From Bacillus sp. UNC41MFS5 (lineage in GTDB: Bacteria > Bacillota > Bacilli > Bacillales_B > DSM-18226): a stretch of 64,000 bases of DNA. Of this stretch, positions 1-9,237 are shown piece after piece (the first letter of the stretch is position 1; each line of letters opens with the position of its first letter). The DNA lies in NCBI RefSeq assembly GCF_000686805.1, contig NZ_KK366017.1, forward strand, positions 372,001-436,000, written 5' to 3'. The notes beneath the pieces are model-generated. The model worked only from the letters and a program-made list of their open reading frames with translations. It was not told where the DNA came from and did not search any database. A program made the translations under genes and the position numbers.

Positions 1-1430
1 TCGATAAAAACAATGGGCAAATTGATCCAAAACAACCATCCATATTAAAAAGCGGATTAAAGAAGGATCTTCCCAATGGATCCTATCGAATAAAGTGGAA
101 GGTGGTTTCAAGTGATGGCCATCCTGTCGAAGGAGTCATTCCATTTCAGGTTGGTGATGAAGGTCAAAATTCAGCTGCTTCCAATAAGGTAACAAAGGGT
201 TACAAACCCAAGGCCGATCTAATCGTCATTCGTTGGCTTCAATATATTAGTAATGCCTGTTATGTCGGTCTAATCTTTTTTTATATGATGGTCATGCCCA
301 AGAAGTTAAGGGAGATAGAATCAGTTGACAAGAAGTTCCGGAAGCTAATTAGTGCAAGTCTAACACTCCTATTCTTTAGCATCCTGTTAAGTCTGCCATT
401 ACAGGCAACGATTGAATCTGGTTTTCCATGGAGTGAAGTGTTCAGCTTTACATTATTAGAAAATATCTTAACGAACACGAATTATGGTCATTCATGGATT
501 ATGCAAATTGCCCTCCTCATTACTCTTGCTCTCCTTACCACTTTCATCGGGATGGCCGAGAGTACGAAACGAATCATTTTGTGGGCTTGTTTTATTTTAG
601 GAAATGCCTTGCTATGGACAAAGTCTATGACTAGTCATGCCGCTTCACAACCGAATCAATCTTTAACGATTGCGATGGATTTTCTTCATTTATTTGCCGC
701 ATCGATATGGATTGGAAGTTTAGTTGGTTTTGTGGGCTATCTATCATTACGGAAAAATACAGATTTAAAACAAGATTATCTAAGAATGATAAAAAACTTC
801 TCCAAATGGGGATTAATTATAGTTCTTCTCTTAACCTTTACAGGAATATATAGCAGCCTATTATATATTCCTAACCTTACAGCTCTGGTTCAAACAAACT
901 ATGGACAGGTATTAATAGGTAAAGTTAGTTTATTTGTCCTAATGGTTGTGCTTGCTGGGGTGAATTTTCTTAAAGGAAAAAAGGGAACTGCAAAGGGATT
1001 AGGGAGACCATTAAAGGGTGAACTTTTGATGGGTCTAATCATTCTTATTCTTTCTGTCGTGTTAACCAATTTACCAACAGCCATGCAGTCGCCGGGGCCG
1101 TTCAAGGAAACCAATAGAATAAATGTAGGCAAGCAAATTACACTGAAAGCAACCCCAAATATAATTGGAACGAATTTATTTGAAGTTACATTAAAAGACA
1201 AAGCAGGACAGCCTATCAAAGATATTGAACAATTACACCTAACGTTTACAATGCTCGAAATGGATATGGGAAAAGAAACAGTTAACTTAGCAAAAACGGC
1301 TGAAGGAAAGTACGAAGTGAAAGGGTTACATTTTACCATGGCTGGAGAGTGGAACGTACATGTACACGTTTTAACAAAGTCATTAGAAAGTATCGATACA
1401 GATTTCAACGTTTTAGTGGGAAGTCAATAA
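1..1430 (+). CDS. ycnJ: CopC-CopD copper resistance protein, YcnJ type (5' end outside window)
   Basis: The reading frame is open from base 3, so the gene begins upstream and only its last 475 residues are visible. The first 50 visible residues are the end of a CopC beta-sandwich, with the hallmark tryptophan, valine and SSDGHPVEG segment. About eight membrane segments follow, including the CopD-like MDFLHLFAASIWIG helix, and then a C-terminal extracytoplasmic YtkA-like domain with a MAGEWNVHVHV strand. The family takes up or handles copper at the membrane, and YcnJ is a copper importer in B. subtilis. The ycnI gene follows 22 bases downstream without a terminator, so the two are probably cotranscribed. 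A later GTG at 102 is inside the CopC domain and is not the start. Confidence 0.9.
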   Translation, partial: DKNNGQIDPKQPSILKSGLKKDLPNGSYRIKWKVVSSDGHPVEGVIPFQVGDEGQNSAASNKVTKGYKPKADLIVIRWLQYISNACYVGLIFFYMMVMPKKLREIESVDKKFRKLISASLTLLFFSILLSLPLQATIESGFPWSEVFSFTLLENILTNTNYGHSWIMQIALLITLALLTTFIGMAESTKRIILWACFILGNALLWTKSMTSHAASQPNQSLTIAMDFLHLFAASIWIGSLVGFVGYLSLRKNTDLKQDYLRMIKNFSKWGLIIVLLLTFTGIYSSLLYIPNLTALVQTNYGQVLIGKVSLFVLMVVLAGVNFLKGKKGTAKGLGRPLKGELLMGLIILILSVVLTNLPTAMQSPGPFKETNRINVGKQITLKATPNIIGTNLFEVTLKDKAGQPIKDIEQLHLTFTMLEMDMGKETVNLAKTAEGKYEVKGLHFTMAGEWNVHVHVLTKSLESIDTDFNVLVGSQ

Positions 1431-1452
1431 AAACATCTGAGGAGAGTTAATA

Positions 1453-2118
1453 ATGAAAAAAATGATTGGCAGAATTTCAAAAGTATTTATTCCAGCAGTA
1501 ATCAGCTTATTTTTCTTTTCAAGTATGGCAAGTGCTCATGTAACAGTGATGCCAAAAACATCTTCTACAGGGGCTTGGGAAACTTATACATTAAAGGTGC
1601 CAGTAGAAAAAGATGTAGCTACTACGAAAGTAACTGTCAAAGCACCAGCAGGTGTTGAAGTTATGTCTTATCAACCCGTTCCAGGCTGGACCTATTCATC
1701 TGAAAAGGATGCTAGTGGAAAAGTAAAAACATTCACCTTTGAAGCGACCGGGGAAGGGATTTTAAGTGGTCAATTCCAACAATTTGTATTTGTAGCGAAA
1801 AACCCTGAAAAGGCAACCAAAGCTGCTTGGGATGCTTTTCAATATTACAAGGATGGCAGTATAGTCGAATGGACAGGAGAAGAAGGGTCTGATTCACCCC
1901 ATTCTATTACAGATATTGTAACAGCTTCCACCACGGATCAACATAGCAGTCAAACAACAGAACATAGTGATAAGACACAGTCAAAAGATAAGGAGAAAAC
2001 GAAAACAGAAGTGACTAAAAAGAAAACGGAAACATCCACATCTTTATCACTAATTTTATCGGGATTAGCAGCGTTGCTTTCCTTCGCTGCACTGATTATC
2101 GCAATCCGAAAAAAATAA
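1453..2118 (+). CDS. ycnI: YcnI-like copper-binding DUF1775 protein, membrane anchored
   Basis: A 221-residue exported protein. The signal peptide ends at SMASA, which leaves His29 as the mature N-terminus (HVTVMPK). In the YcnI family this terminal histidine binds copper together with an acidic residue and a nearby tryptophan. The DUF1775 beta-sandwich spans about 29-160, followed by a Lys/Thr/Ser-rich linker and a C-terminal hydrophobic anchor (about 196-217) ending in RKK. Position directly after the CopC-CopD gene supports a shared copper acquisition or homeostasis role outside the membrane. A good GAGGAG site precedes the ATG. A hairpin terminator follows at about 2128. Confidence 0.9.
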   Translation: MKKMIGRISKVFIPAVISLFFFSSMASAHVTVMPKTSSTGAWETYTLKVPVEKDVATTKVTVKAPAGVEVMSYQPVPGWTYSSEKDASGKVKTFTFEATGEGILSGQFQQFVFVAKNPEKATKAAWDAFQYYKDGSIVEWTGEEGSDSPHSITDIVTASTTDQHSSQTTEHSDKTQSKDKEKTKTEVTKKKTETSTSLSLILSGLAALLSFAALIIAIRKK

Positions 2119-2127
2119 AACGTAAAT

Positions 2128-2157
2128 AGAAGATGCCGTGTGCATCTTCTATTTTTT
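2128..2157 (+). terminator. Rho-independent terminator after ycnI
   Basis: A nine-base stem (AGAAGATGC / GCATCTTCT) with a short loop is followed by a run of T. It closes the copper operon. Confidence 0.8.
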
Positions 2158-2191
2158 ATAATGTTAAAATATGGTGGCTTCGTGGTCTTAT

Positions 2192-2827
2192 TTATAGGGC
2201 AATACCTTGAGTTCGGCTATTTTTCCTTTTGATCGTTTCTACTAATGCTTTAAATAGTTTTAGTGAATGATGGAAAATTGGACTTTGAATGAATGTATAA
2301 AGGAAAGTAGCAATAAACACGGGTCCTCCTAATAATAAACCAATCAACAATACGAAGCTTTCTACAATAATGCGTGCTTGACTAACTGATAACTTAGTTT
2401 TATCAGAGATGGATAGCATAAAGCCATCACGAGGACCAGCACCGATTCCTGCTGCGACATACATCCCGCCGCCGACCCCTGTAATCATGATTCCACAGAG
2501 AAGAATGAGGTAATCAACCCAAGTACCCGTTGCTTTTGGAAGAATATCTAACCAGAGAAAAAAGTCCATGATAGGTCCAATACATAAGGCATTAAGGATG
2601 GTACCAATGCTAATATAACTCCTTGCTACAAAAAAGGAAATGATAATGAGGATCAACCCGCATATAACTCCCCAAGTTCCAATGGTTAATCCAAAATGTT
2701 GAAATAGAGCAACATTAAGTACCTCCCAAGGATGTAGTCCCACATATTTTACCTTAACAGCAATTGCATTTCCTAAGCCAAAAAAGGTTAGTCCCGCAAA
2801 AAATAATAAATACTGAACCAACTTCAT
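2192..2827 (-). CDS. yczE: YczE/YyaS-like integral membrane protein
   Basis: A 211-residue polytopic membrane protein with about five hydrophobic segments. The glycine-rich GVGGGMYVAAGIGAGPRDGFM stretch is typical of the YczE/YyaS/YitT-like family. Transport substrate and biochemical role are not established for the family. The ATG is preceded on the minus strand by GGAGG at 10 bases. The gene is transcribed alone and converges on the ycnJI terminator. The family is fairly sure; the symbol is given only as the closest named relative. Confidence 0.75.
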   Translation of the reverse strand: MKLVQYLLFFAGLTFFGLGNAIAVKVKYVGLHPWEVLNVALFQHFGLTIGTWGVICGLILIIISFFVARSYISIGTILNALCIGPIMDFFLWLDILPKATGTWVDYLILLCGIMITGVGGGMYVAAGIGAGPRDGFMLSISDKTKLSVSQARIIVESFVLLIGLLLGGPVFIATFLYTFIQSPIFHHSLKLFKALVETIKRKNSRTQGIAL

Positions 2828-3007
2828 CTTTCAGTTACCTCCACAAAACGTTCTGTTTTCTGAAAATTAAAACCTATCTTAAGATTCTAAAGTATGATGT
2901 GATAATAATCAATGATTAATTAGGGATATAGAATTGAATTCATTAGATTGATATAATTTAAATATGGTAGAATAGTTGAAATTTTTCATAGGATAGAGGG
3001 GATATCT

Positions 3008-4189
3008 ATGCATCTCGTTGCATCAGAAAAAGTAAAAAAAATGTCGGCTAGTATTTTTCAAGAGGTAGCGAATCGAAAACTAAAAGCAATCAAAGCTGGT
3101 AAGGATGTCATTGATTTAAGTGTAGGAAGTCCAGATTTTCCACCGCCTTCATTTGTTGTGGATACATTGATCGATTCCGCCAGTGACTCAAGCAAATATG
3201 GCTACACCCTGACAGGGATACCTGAATTTAATCACGCGGTAAGTTATTTTTATAAGCAAAGATATGCGGTTGACCTTAACCCAGGGTCTGAAGTATTGCA
3301 GTTGATGGGGTCTCAGGATGGTCTAGCTCATTTGGCTACGGCTATCATTAATCCTGGTGATTATGTATTGGTACCAGATCCCGGATATCCTATCTATGAG
3401 GCAAGTGTAAATATTGCAGGCGGGATTATCTATCCGATGCCGTTATTAGCAGAAAACAAGTTTCTACCAATGCTTGAGGAAATCCCGTTAGATGTGTTAG
3501 ATAAAACAAAAATGATGATAATCAGTTATCCTGGTAACCCTGTAACAGCTTTAGCGGATCAGTCATTTTTTGAAAAGGTAGTTGACTTTGCTAAGCATCA
3601 CAATATTTTGGTTGTTCATGATTTTGCGTATTCTGAGTTAATTTTCGATGGGAATCCACAACTTAGTTTCATGTCTGTCCCTGGGGCAAGGGAGATTGGA
3701 ATTGAATTTAATTCCCTTTCGAAAACTTTTAATATGGCTGGATGCCGGATTGGTTATGTCGTTGGCAATGAGCAAGCCATTGACATCTTGGCTTCATTTA
3801 AATCCCATATTGATTATGGAGTCTTTTATCCGATCCAAAAAGCAGCAGAAAGGGCGTTAACTTCAGATTTTGCTTTTCTTAAAACACAGGTGAATGAATA
3901 TGAACTCCGTCGCGATGTGTTGATTTCTGGGCTTGAAAAAAGCGGTTGGCAAGTGGCTAAGTCTCCGGCAACCATGTTTGTGTGGGCAAGAATCCCTGCA
4001 GGCTGGAAATCCCGTGAGTTTGCCTTTGAATTGATTGACCAAGCTGGAGTGGCTGTCATTCCTGGTGATGCGTTTGGAAACCAAGGTGAAGGCTATGTTC
4101 GGATTGCAATGGTACAACCACCAGAACGACTCTCCCAAGCGGCTGAACGAATTCATGAATTCCTATTGGAATATTCAAGAAATAAGTAA
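3008..4189 (+). CDS. PLP-dependent class I/II aminotransferase
   Basis: A 393-residue fold-type I aminotransferase. The cofactor lysine is Lys239 in NSLSKTFNMAGCRIGY, and the upstream YPGNPVTA and HDFAYSEL segments supply the asparagine, aspartate and tyrosine that hold PLP. It belongs to the aspartate/LL-diaminopimelate aminotransferase-like group and is visibly related to MtnE in this same window (same SKT-NMAG core, same length). The amino acid substrate cannot be told from sequence. RBS GAGGGG lies 8 bases before ATG. It is monocistronic, ending at a hairpin near 4276. Confidence 0.88.
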   Translation: MHLVASEKVKKMSASIFQEVANRKLKAIKAGKDVIDLSVGSPDFPPPSFVVDTLIDSASDSSKYGYTLTGIPEFNHAVSYFYKQRYAVDLNPGSEVLQLMGSQDGLAHLATAIINPGDYVLVPDPGYPIYEASVNIAGGIIYPMPLLAENKFLPMLEEIPLDVLDKTKMMIISYPGNPVTALADQSFFEKVVDFAKHHNILVVHDFAYSELIFDGNPQLSFMSVPGAREIGIEFNSLSKTFNMAGCRIGYVVGNEQAIDILASFKSHIDYGVFYPIQKAAERALTSDFAFLKTQVNEYELRRDVLISGLEKSGWQVAKSPATMFVWARIPAGWKSREFAFELIDQAGVAVIPGDAFGNQGEGYVRIAMVQPPERLSQAAERIHEFLLEYSRNK

Positions 4190-4275
4190 AAAGCTAATAT
4201 CATCTGTGATGGGGATATTTTTGGCAAAATGCTTCTGGCCTCTTCTATAAATAATAAATTCTACATATATTTTTT

Positions 4276-4308
4276 AAAAGACCTTCTGTTGCAAGAGGGT
4301 CTTTTACT
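4276..4308 (+). terminator. Terminator after the aminotransferase gene
   Basis: A 12-base stem (AAAAGACCTTCT / AGAGGGTCTTTT, one G-U) is followed by TTTT. It lies just before the ribosome binding site of the next gene. Confidence 0.7.
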
Positions 4309-4330
4309 TTGAAAATGAAAGAGGGATAAA

Positions 4331-4780
4331 ATGCTAAGCGATTTACAACATTTAGAATTAGATATCCCGATTGAAGTGATTTGGGACTTTATTCGAGACG
4401 AAAACAATTGGGCACCGCTTGTACCTGGTTATATTCAACATGAAAAGATAAATGAACGTCAAATCAGTTGGGAATTTAAGAGCGATCTTGGCGTAATGAA
4501 AAAAAAGGTTAGTTTATTAATAGATATTAAAGAGTGGAATGAACCATCAAGGGTATCTTTTGAATTAAGACGTTCAAATGAAAAACATTTAGGTGAGGGT
4601 TATTTTGAAGCAAAAGCTTTAAATAAAAATAAAACTCGTGTAACGGGCTTTCTAGAAATCAATGCATCAGGACCGATGGGATCATTAGCTAATTCCCTTT
4701 TCAAAAAAGCACTCCAAAAATCGGATGATGAGGTAGCGTCAGTCATATCTACTAAGTTAGAAGAATTTCATCGCAGGTAA
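4331..4780 (+). CDS. SRPBCC (START/CoxG-like) family protein
   Basis: A 149-residue single-domain protein with the helix-grip pattern of the SRPBCC superfamily. It opens with a strand and IPIEVIWDFIRDENNWAPLVPGY, the usual start in CoxG-like members, and ends with an amphipathic helix rich in Ala and Lys. Such proteins bind small hydrophobic ligands. CoxG members help in membrane placement of CO dehydrogenase, but no CO dehydrogenase genes lie nearby, so no specific role is assigned. RBS AGAGGG precedes the ATG. Confidence 0.75.
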   Translation: MLSDLQHLELDIPIEVIWDFIRDENNWAPLVPGYIQHEKINERQISWEFKSDLGVMKKKVSLLIDIKEWNEPSRVSFELRRSNEKHLGEGYFEAKALNKNKTRVTGFLEINASGPMGSLANSLFKKALQKSDDEVASVISTKLEEFHRR

Positions 4781-4865
4781 AAAAATTAAGATAAACTTAA
4801 GCAACCAATGATAAAGTTAGTCCAAATTCCACTATCACCCAAGATAGAGGACAGGAGGATTAACG

Positions 4866-6017
4866 ATGAAACAATTAAAACCAAACAAAGTCCTAAATGT
4901 AATGCTTGTTATTTCACTGGTATGGGTGGGAGCTGAGTCATCCATACCATCTGCCTATGCTGAAACGAACCCTACAACAGTTCAAGAAAACCAACTAGCG
5001 AGCACTCTTTCAAAATTAGAAATTGAAGGAATGGAGCTCGATCAGAAATTCACTGAAAATTTATTTGAATATACTGCCACAGTTGGCAACGAGATTGAAA
5101 ATATAAATTTATTAGTAGATAGCTCTAATACAGATTCATCGATTACGATCAACGGTCAGGAAATTGTCAATGGGACAACAGGGACTTATGCGCTTCAAAC
5201 AGGTGAAAATAAGTTTATTTTATCTGTAAATAATGGAACTGGTTCATCAAATACCTATACCTTGACTGTAATAAGAGAGAAAAATGCGAATAATTTCTTG
5301 CAAAGTATTGAACTATCAAAAGGTGAGTTATCACCCAAATTTTCTACAGAAGTTAATGACTATAAGGTTAATGTTCCAAATGAAGTTCCTGCCATTACAG
5401 TTAAACCGACAGCGATAGAAGCAACATCAACAATAAAGGTGAATTCTACTATAGCAGGGAAAGATGGAGTGGATGTTTCGCTTCCCGTTGGTCAGTCAGA
5501 TATCATTATCACGGTAACAGCTGAAAATGGCACGAATAAGATATATACCATCCAAGTTACAAGAGCGAAGGCTTCGGAAGATAAGACAGTGGAAGATAAG
5601 CCAGTGGAAGTCAAAGCACCTGCAGCAAATCAGAACAATAATCCAGTTTCTATACAGCCAAGTACAAGAACAAATAATCGACCTAATTCTGTACAGCCAA
5701 CATCCCAACAGCAAAGTTCCTTAAATACTGAAAAAGTAAGTAAAGCATTACTTTCTTCACTGTCAGTGTCTGAAGGAACATATGACAGCGCGTTTACAAG
5801 CGATGAGTTTACGTACCATGTGACGGTTTCAAGTGATGTGGATGAAATAACACTAGAGCCGATTGCAAAATATAGCAGTTCTGAAATATTGATTGAAGGC
5901 GGCACGAGCAAAATAATTAAACTGGAAAATGACAAGAAAACAATTATTTCTGTCGTCGTTAAGTACGATGATGATGATCGAAAGACATATGTGCTTGTGT
6001 TTGATAGAGAATCTTAA
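4866..6017 (+). CDS. Secreted protein with three cadherin-like beta-sandwich domains
   Basis: A 383-residue exported protein. Its signal peptide ends near residue 32 (SAYAET). Three related domains of about 85 residues follow, at about 45-128, 139-225 and 290-383. Each opens with a L-x-x-L/I-x-(V/I)-x-G-x-(L/Y) pattern, as in LSKLEIEGMELD, LQSIELSKGELS and LSSLSVSEGTYD, and carries an F-x-Y-x-(A/V)-x-V strand, matching cadherin-like (PF12733-type) modules. A Gln/Asn/Pro-rich linker separates domains 2 and 3. There is no LPXTG or membrane anchor, so it is probably secreted or loosely wall-bound. Strong RBS GGAGG, and a terminator immediately follows. Confidence 0.82.
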   Translation: MKQLKPNKVLNVMLVISLVWVGAESSIPSAYAETNPTTVQENQLASTLSKLEIEGMELDQKFTENLFEYTATVGNEIENINLLVDSSNTDSSITINGQEIVNGTTGTYALQTGENKFILSVNNGTGSSNTYTLTVIREKNANNFLQSIELSKGELSPKFSTEVNDYKVNVPNEVPAITVKPTAIEATSTIKVNSTIAGKDGVDVSLPVGQSDIIITVTAENGTNKIYTIQVTRAKASEDKTVEDKPVEVKAPAANQNNNPVSIQPSTRTNNRPNSVQPTSQQQSSLNTEKVSKALLSSLSVSEGTYDSAFTSDEFTYHVTVSSDVDEITLEPIAKYSSSEILIEGGTSKIIKLENDKKTIISVVVKYDDDDRKTYVLVFDRES

Positions 6018-6042
6018 AATAAATAACACTTTAGATACACCT

Positions 6043-6070
6043 AAAAAACCTGCATATCGCAGGTTTTTTT
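6043..6070 (+). terminator. Terminator after the cadherin-like gene
   Basis: The arms AAAAAACCTGC and GCAGGTTTTTT form a tight hairpin with a T-run. Confidence 0.85.
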
Positions 6071-6189
6071 CGTATAATTGAAAATTTATAAAAAAAAAAG
6101 AAAACTTATTTTTAACACGTCCTATAAAATTGTGGTATATTAATAAATAAAAAATTTAGCGAATTCTGAGATTAAAGGAAGGTGGCATT

Positions 6190-8949
6190 ATGACAACAGA
6201 AGTAAAAGTAAATGACAGCAGTCTTCCGTTGCGGCGTGATGTAAAATTACTGGGTAAAATGTTAGGAGATATTCTAATTAATCACAGTGGTTCTGCATTA
6301 TTTGATAAAGTGGAAAAAATACGTTTAATGTGTAAAACATTAAGAGAAAATTTTGATCAATCAATTTATGATGCCTTAAAAGAAGAAATTTCTAGTCTAG
6401 ATGCTCCGATGAGGAAACAAGTTATTCGAGCATTCTCAATGTATTTTCATTTGATTAATGCAGCGGAACAGAACCATCGCATGCGTAGAAGAAGACAGTA
6501 CCAACTTCAAGAGGAAACGGTTGTCCAACCTGCTTCGATTGAAAGTGCGATTCTTTTGCTTAAAGAGAAGGATATTGAAGAAGATGTCATTCAAGATACC
6601 TTAAATACTTTATCTCTGGAGCTTGTAATTACAGCTCACCCAACAGAGGCAACGAAACGGTCCATACTTGAAATTCAGCAGCGAATTGCTGAAATTCTTA
6701 AAAGTCTCGATCACCCTTTATTAACAAGTAGAGAAAGAAAAAAGCTTGAAGAAAGTTTGTTTAATGAAGTTTCAATACTTTGGCAAACCGATGAATTACG
6801 ACAAAACAAGCCTACTGTTATAGACGAAGTTCGAAATGGTTTGTATTATTTTGATCAAACTCTTTTCGAAGTTCTGCCAGAAATTCATCAAGAAGTGGCT
6901 GAGGGTTTAGAAAAGAACTTCACAAATACACAATGGGAAGTTCCTAATTTCTTGCGTTTTGGTTCATGGATTGGTGGGGACCGGGATGGAAATCCAAACG
7001 TTACACATGATGTCACTTGGGAGACATTGAAAAAACAAAGAAGACTCGTCTTAAAAAAATATAAAAAAGCTTTAGTGGAATTAATGAAACGATACAGTCA
7101 TTCCACTTCAAGGGTAGAGGTAAGTAATGATCTTCTTACATTAATTGAGCAAGAAGATACATACTTAACTGATGACCAAAAATGGCCAAATAAAGGTGAA
7201 GCATACCGCCGAGCATTTGCAATTATTATTGAACGTGTAAAACAAGTAGGTAAAACGGACTTAGGCTATAAATCTGCCGATGAATTATTAGAAGACTTGA
7301 ATGTGATTAAAAGGAGTTTGAAAAAGCACCATCCATCAGCTCATGAATTAAAGATTATTCAAAAGCTGATCAGACAAGTACAATTATTTGGGTTTCATTT
7401 AGCTACACTCGATATTCGAAATCATAGCGGCGAACATGAAGCAGCCATGACAGAAATATTGCGCAAAGTCAGTATCACCGAAAATTATGCGGATCTGTCT
7501 GAAGAAGAAAAACTAAAAATATTGCAAAATATCTTATTAGATCCTCGTCCACTGTTATTACTAAATGAAGACTACTCTGCGGAAACACAGGAAATGATTA
7601 AAGTGTTCCAAACGATTAAGAAGGCACACGAAGAATTCGGAAGGCGGGCTATTTCCGTTTATCTTGTGAGCATGACAAAATCTCCAAGTGATTTGCTTGA
7701 GGTACTTGTGTTTGCGAAAGAGGCTGGGATTTATCGCCTTCACGCAGATGGCACTTTAGAAAGTCATTTACATGTGGCTCCATTACTGGAAACAATCGAC
7801 GATTTAACAGCTGGACCAAAAATAATGGAAACACTTTTCGAGATGCCTGTCTATCGTAATCATTTGCAAATATTGGGGGACCAGCAGGAAATCATGCTTG
7901 GCTACTCAGACGGAAGCAAAGATGGTGGTACCTTGACAGCAAACTGGAAACTATATAAGGCTCAAATTGAAATTCATGAAATGGCGAAAAGGTACCAAAT
8001 CGGCCTAAAGTTCTTCCATGGCCGTGGTGGTTCGTTAGGCCGTGGCGGCGGTCCATTAAATAAAAGTATCCTGTCGCAGCCGGCTGAAACGATTGGAGAT
8101 GGTGTCAAAATTACCGAGCAAGGTGAAGTTTTGTCTTCAAGATATTTGCTTGAGGATATTGCCTACCGTAGTTTAGAGCAAGCAACCTCCACGTTACTTT
8201 TAGCCGTTGCACATATATCTAAAGAAGCAGAGCAAGGTTATCAACGTGATCCAATTTGGGTTGAGACGATTGAAGAAATCTCAAGCTTAGCCTTAACAAA
8301 ATATCAATCATTGGTGTTTGGTGATCCAGATTTCCTTACCTATTTCACTGAAGCAACACCACTAAGAGAGCTCGGGGACTTAAACATCGGCTCTAGACCG
8401 ATGAGCAGAAAAAATCAAGGACGATTTGAAGATTTACGGGCTATTCCTTGGGTATTCGCTTGGACGCAAAGCCGCCAACTGCTTCCTGCATGGTATGCAG
8501 CCGGAACTGGTTTAGCAGGTTTTGCAGAAAAGGGAGAACAAAATTTGAATATTCTCCAGGATATGTATGAAAAATGGCCGTTTTTCCAATCAACGATTGA
8601 TAATTTACAAATGGCATTAATGAAAGCAGACATTACGACGGCCAGAGAATATTTATCACTTGTTGAAGACCAAACGATTGCTGAAAGAATATTTACTAAT
8701 ATTCTTGAAGAATTTGAAAGAACCAAAGAAATTCTTCTTAGAATTACAGGAGATAAAGAATTGCTTGATCATACACCAAATATTAAGGATTCAGTATATA
8801 GAAGAAATCCATATGTCGATCCGTTAAACTTTTTACAAGTAGAGTTAATAAAAGAACTGCGAAATCAAGGTGGATCTAACGAAGACCTATTAATTGAGGT
8901 TTTGCTAACCATCAGTGGAATATCAGCTGGATTACGGAATACTGGTTGA
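6190..8949 (+). CDS. ppc: Phosphoenolpyruvate carboxylase
   Basis: A 919-residue cytosolic enzyme that converts PEP and bicarbonate to oxaloacetate, refilling the TCA cycle. All diagnostic motifs are intact: TAHPTEATKRS with catalytic His150, GYSDGSKDGG from residue 571, FHGRGGSLGRGGG with His610, and the C-terminal RNTG. Length is normal for bacterial PEPC. The ATG has a good AAGGAAGGTGG site 5 bases upstream. The gene stands alone between two terminators. Several low-GC spore formers use pyruvate carboxylase instead of or beside PEPC, so its presence adds an anaplerotic route. Confidence 0.97.
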   Translation: MTTEVKVNDSSLPLRRDVKLLGKMLGDILINHSGSALFDKVEKIRLMCKTLRENFDQSIYDALKEEISSLDAPMRKQVIRAFSMYFHLINAAEQNHRMRRRRQYQLQEETVVQPASIESAILLLKEKDIEEDVIQDTLNTLSLELVITAHPTEATKRSILEIQQRIAEILKSLDHPLLTSRERKKLEESLFNEVSILWQTDELRQNKPTVIDEVRNGLYYFDQTLFEVLPEIHQEVAEGLEKNFTNTQWEVPNFLRFGSWIGGDRDGNPNVTHDVTWETLKKQRRLVLKKYKKALVELMKRYSHSTSRVEVSNDLLTLIEQEDTYLTDDQKWPNKGEAYRRAFAIIIERVKQVGKTDLGYKSADELLEDLNVIKRSLKKHHPSAHELKIIQKLIRQVQLFGFHLATLDIRNHSGEHEAAMTEILRKVSITENYADLSEEEKLKILQNILLDPRPLLLLNEDYSAETQEMIKVFQTIKKAHEEFGRRAISVYLVSMTKSPSDLLEVLVFAKEAGIYRLHADGTLESHLHVAPLLETIDDLTAGPKIMETLFEMPVYRNHLQILGDQQEIMLGYSDGSKDGGTLTANWKLYKAQIEIHEMAKRYQIGLKFFHGRGGSLGRGGGPLNKSILSQPAETIGDGVKITEQGEVLSSRYLLEDIAYRSLEQATSTLLLAVAHISKEAEQGYQRDPIWVETIEEISSLALTKYQSLVFGDPDFLTYFTEATPLRELGDLNIGSRPMSRKNQGRFEDLRAIPWVFAWTQSRQLLPAWYAAGTGLAGFAEKGEQNLNILQDMYEKWPFFQSTIDNLQMALMKADITTAREYLSLVEDQTIAERIFTNILEEFERTKEILLRITGDKELLDHTPNIKDSVYRRNPYVDPLNFLQVELIKELRNQGGSNEDLLIEVLLTISGISAGLRNTG

Positions 8950-8960
8950 TTTATAAAAGT

Positions 8961-9001
8961 AAGCCATAAATTCTTTTTCAAAAAGGATTTATGGCTTTTT
9001 T
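8961..9001 (+). terminator. Terminator after ppc
   Basis: Inverted arms AAGCCATAAAT and ATTTATGGCTT are followed by TTTTTT. Confidence 0.85.
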
Positions 9002-9010
9002 ATTTAGGTG

Positions 9011-9053
9011 GAAATTTATGAAAAATTTATGAAAAATTTATGAAAAATTTATG
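9011..9053 (+). repeat. Short tandem repeat, 11-base unit AAAAATTTATG
   Basis: Three perfect copies of AAAAATTTATG (9021-9053) follow a partial fourth copy. They lie between the ppc terminator and the adhE control region. The unit length is near one helical turn, so the array may be a phased, curved A-tract upstream of the adhE promoter. It has no spacers and is not a CRISPR. Confidence 0.85.
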
Positions 9054-9065
9054 AATTCTTTAAAA

Positions 9066-9085
9066 ATGAATGGTTACTCATTCAT
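9066..9085 (+). promoter_or_regulatory. FadR-type operator upstream of adhE
   Basis: The 20-base palindrome ATGAATGGTTACTCATTCAT fits the Bacillus FadR (TetR-family, acyl-CoA responsive) site, recalled as ATGAATGANTANTCATTCAT, at all but one defined position. It lies about 40 bases upstream of the likely adhE -10 element. Confidence 0.65.
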
Positions 9086-9123
9086 TTTTACGCTAAATTC
9101 GACATTTTTCGATTTATCCAACG

Positions 9124-9132
9124 TGCTATATT
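9124..9132 (+). promoter_or_regulatory. Extended -10 promoter for adhE
   Basis: TGC-TATATT is an extended -10 element with no good -35 at 17 bases. The start would be near 9139, giving a leader of about 100 bases before the adhE ATG. A TGTCGAA heptamer (Spo0A-box core) occurs on the minus strand at 9098-9104. Confidence 0.45.
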
Positions 9133-9237
9133 TTAACCAGAAGAGAGAAGGAGTGAAATTCCACGTAATTATAAGGAGATACAAGTCTATTTTTAGTTAA
9201 ATCAATGAAAAAGGAATGAACTTGGAGGGAATATTAC

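Noticed and set aside
899..1408. Minus-strand open frame of 169 codons
   Set aside because: Antisense to the CopC-CopD gene, with no RBS or domain.
9011..9053. Possible CRISPR-like array
   Set aside because: Units are 11 bases, directly abutting and without spacers. It is a simple tandem repeat.
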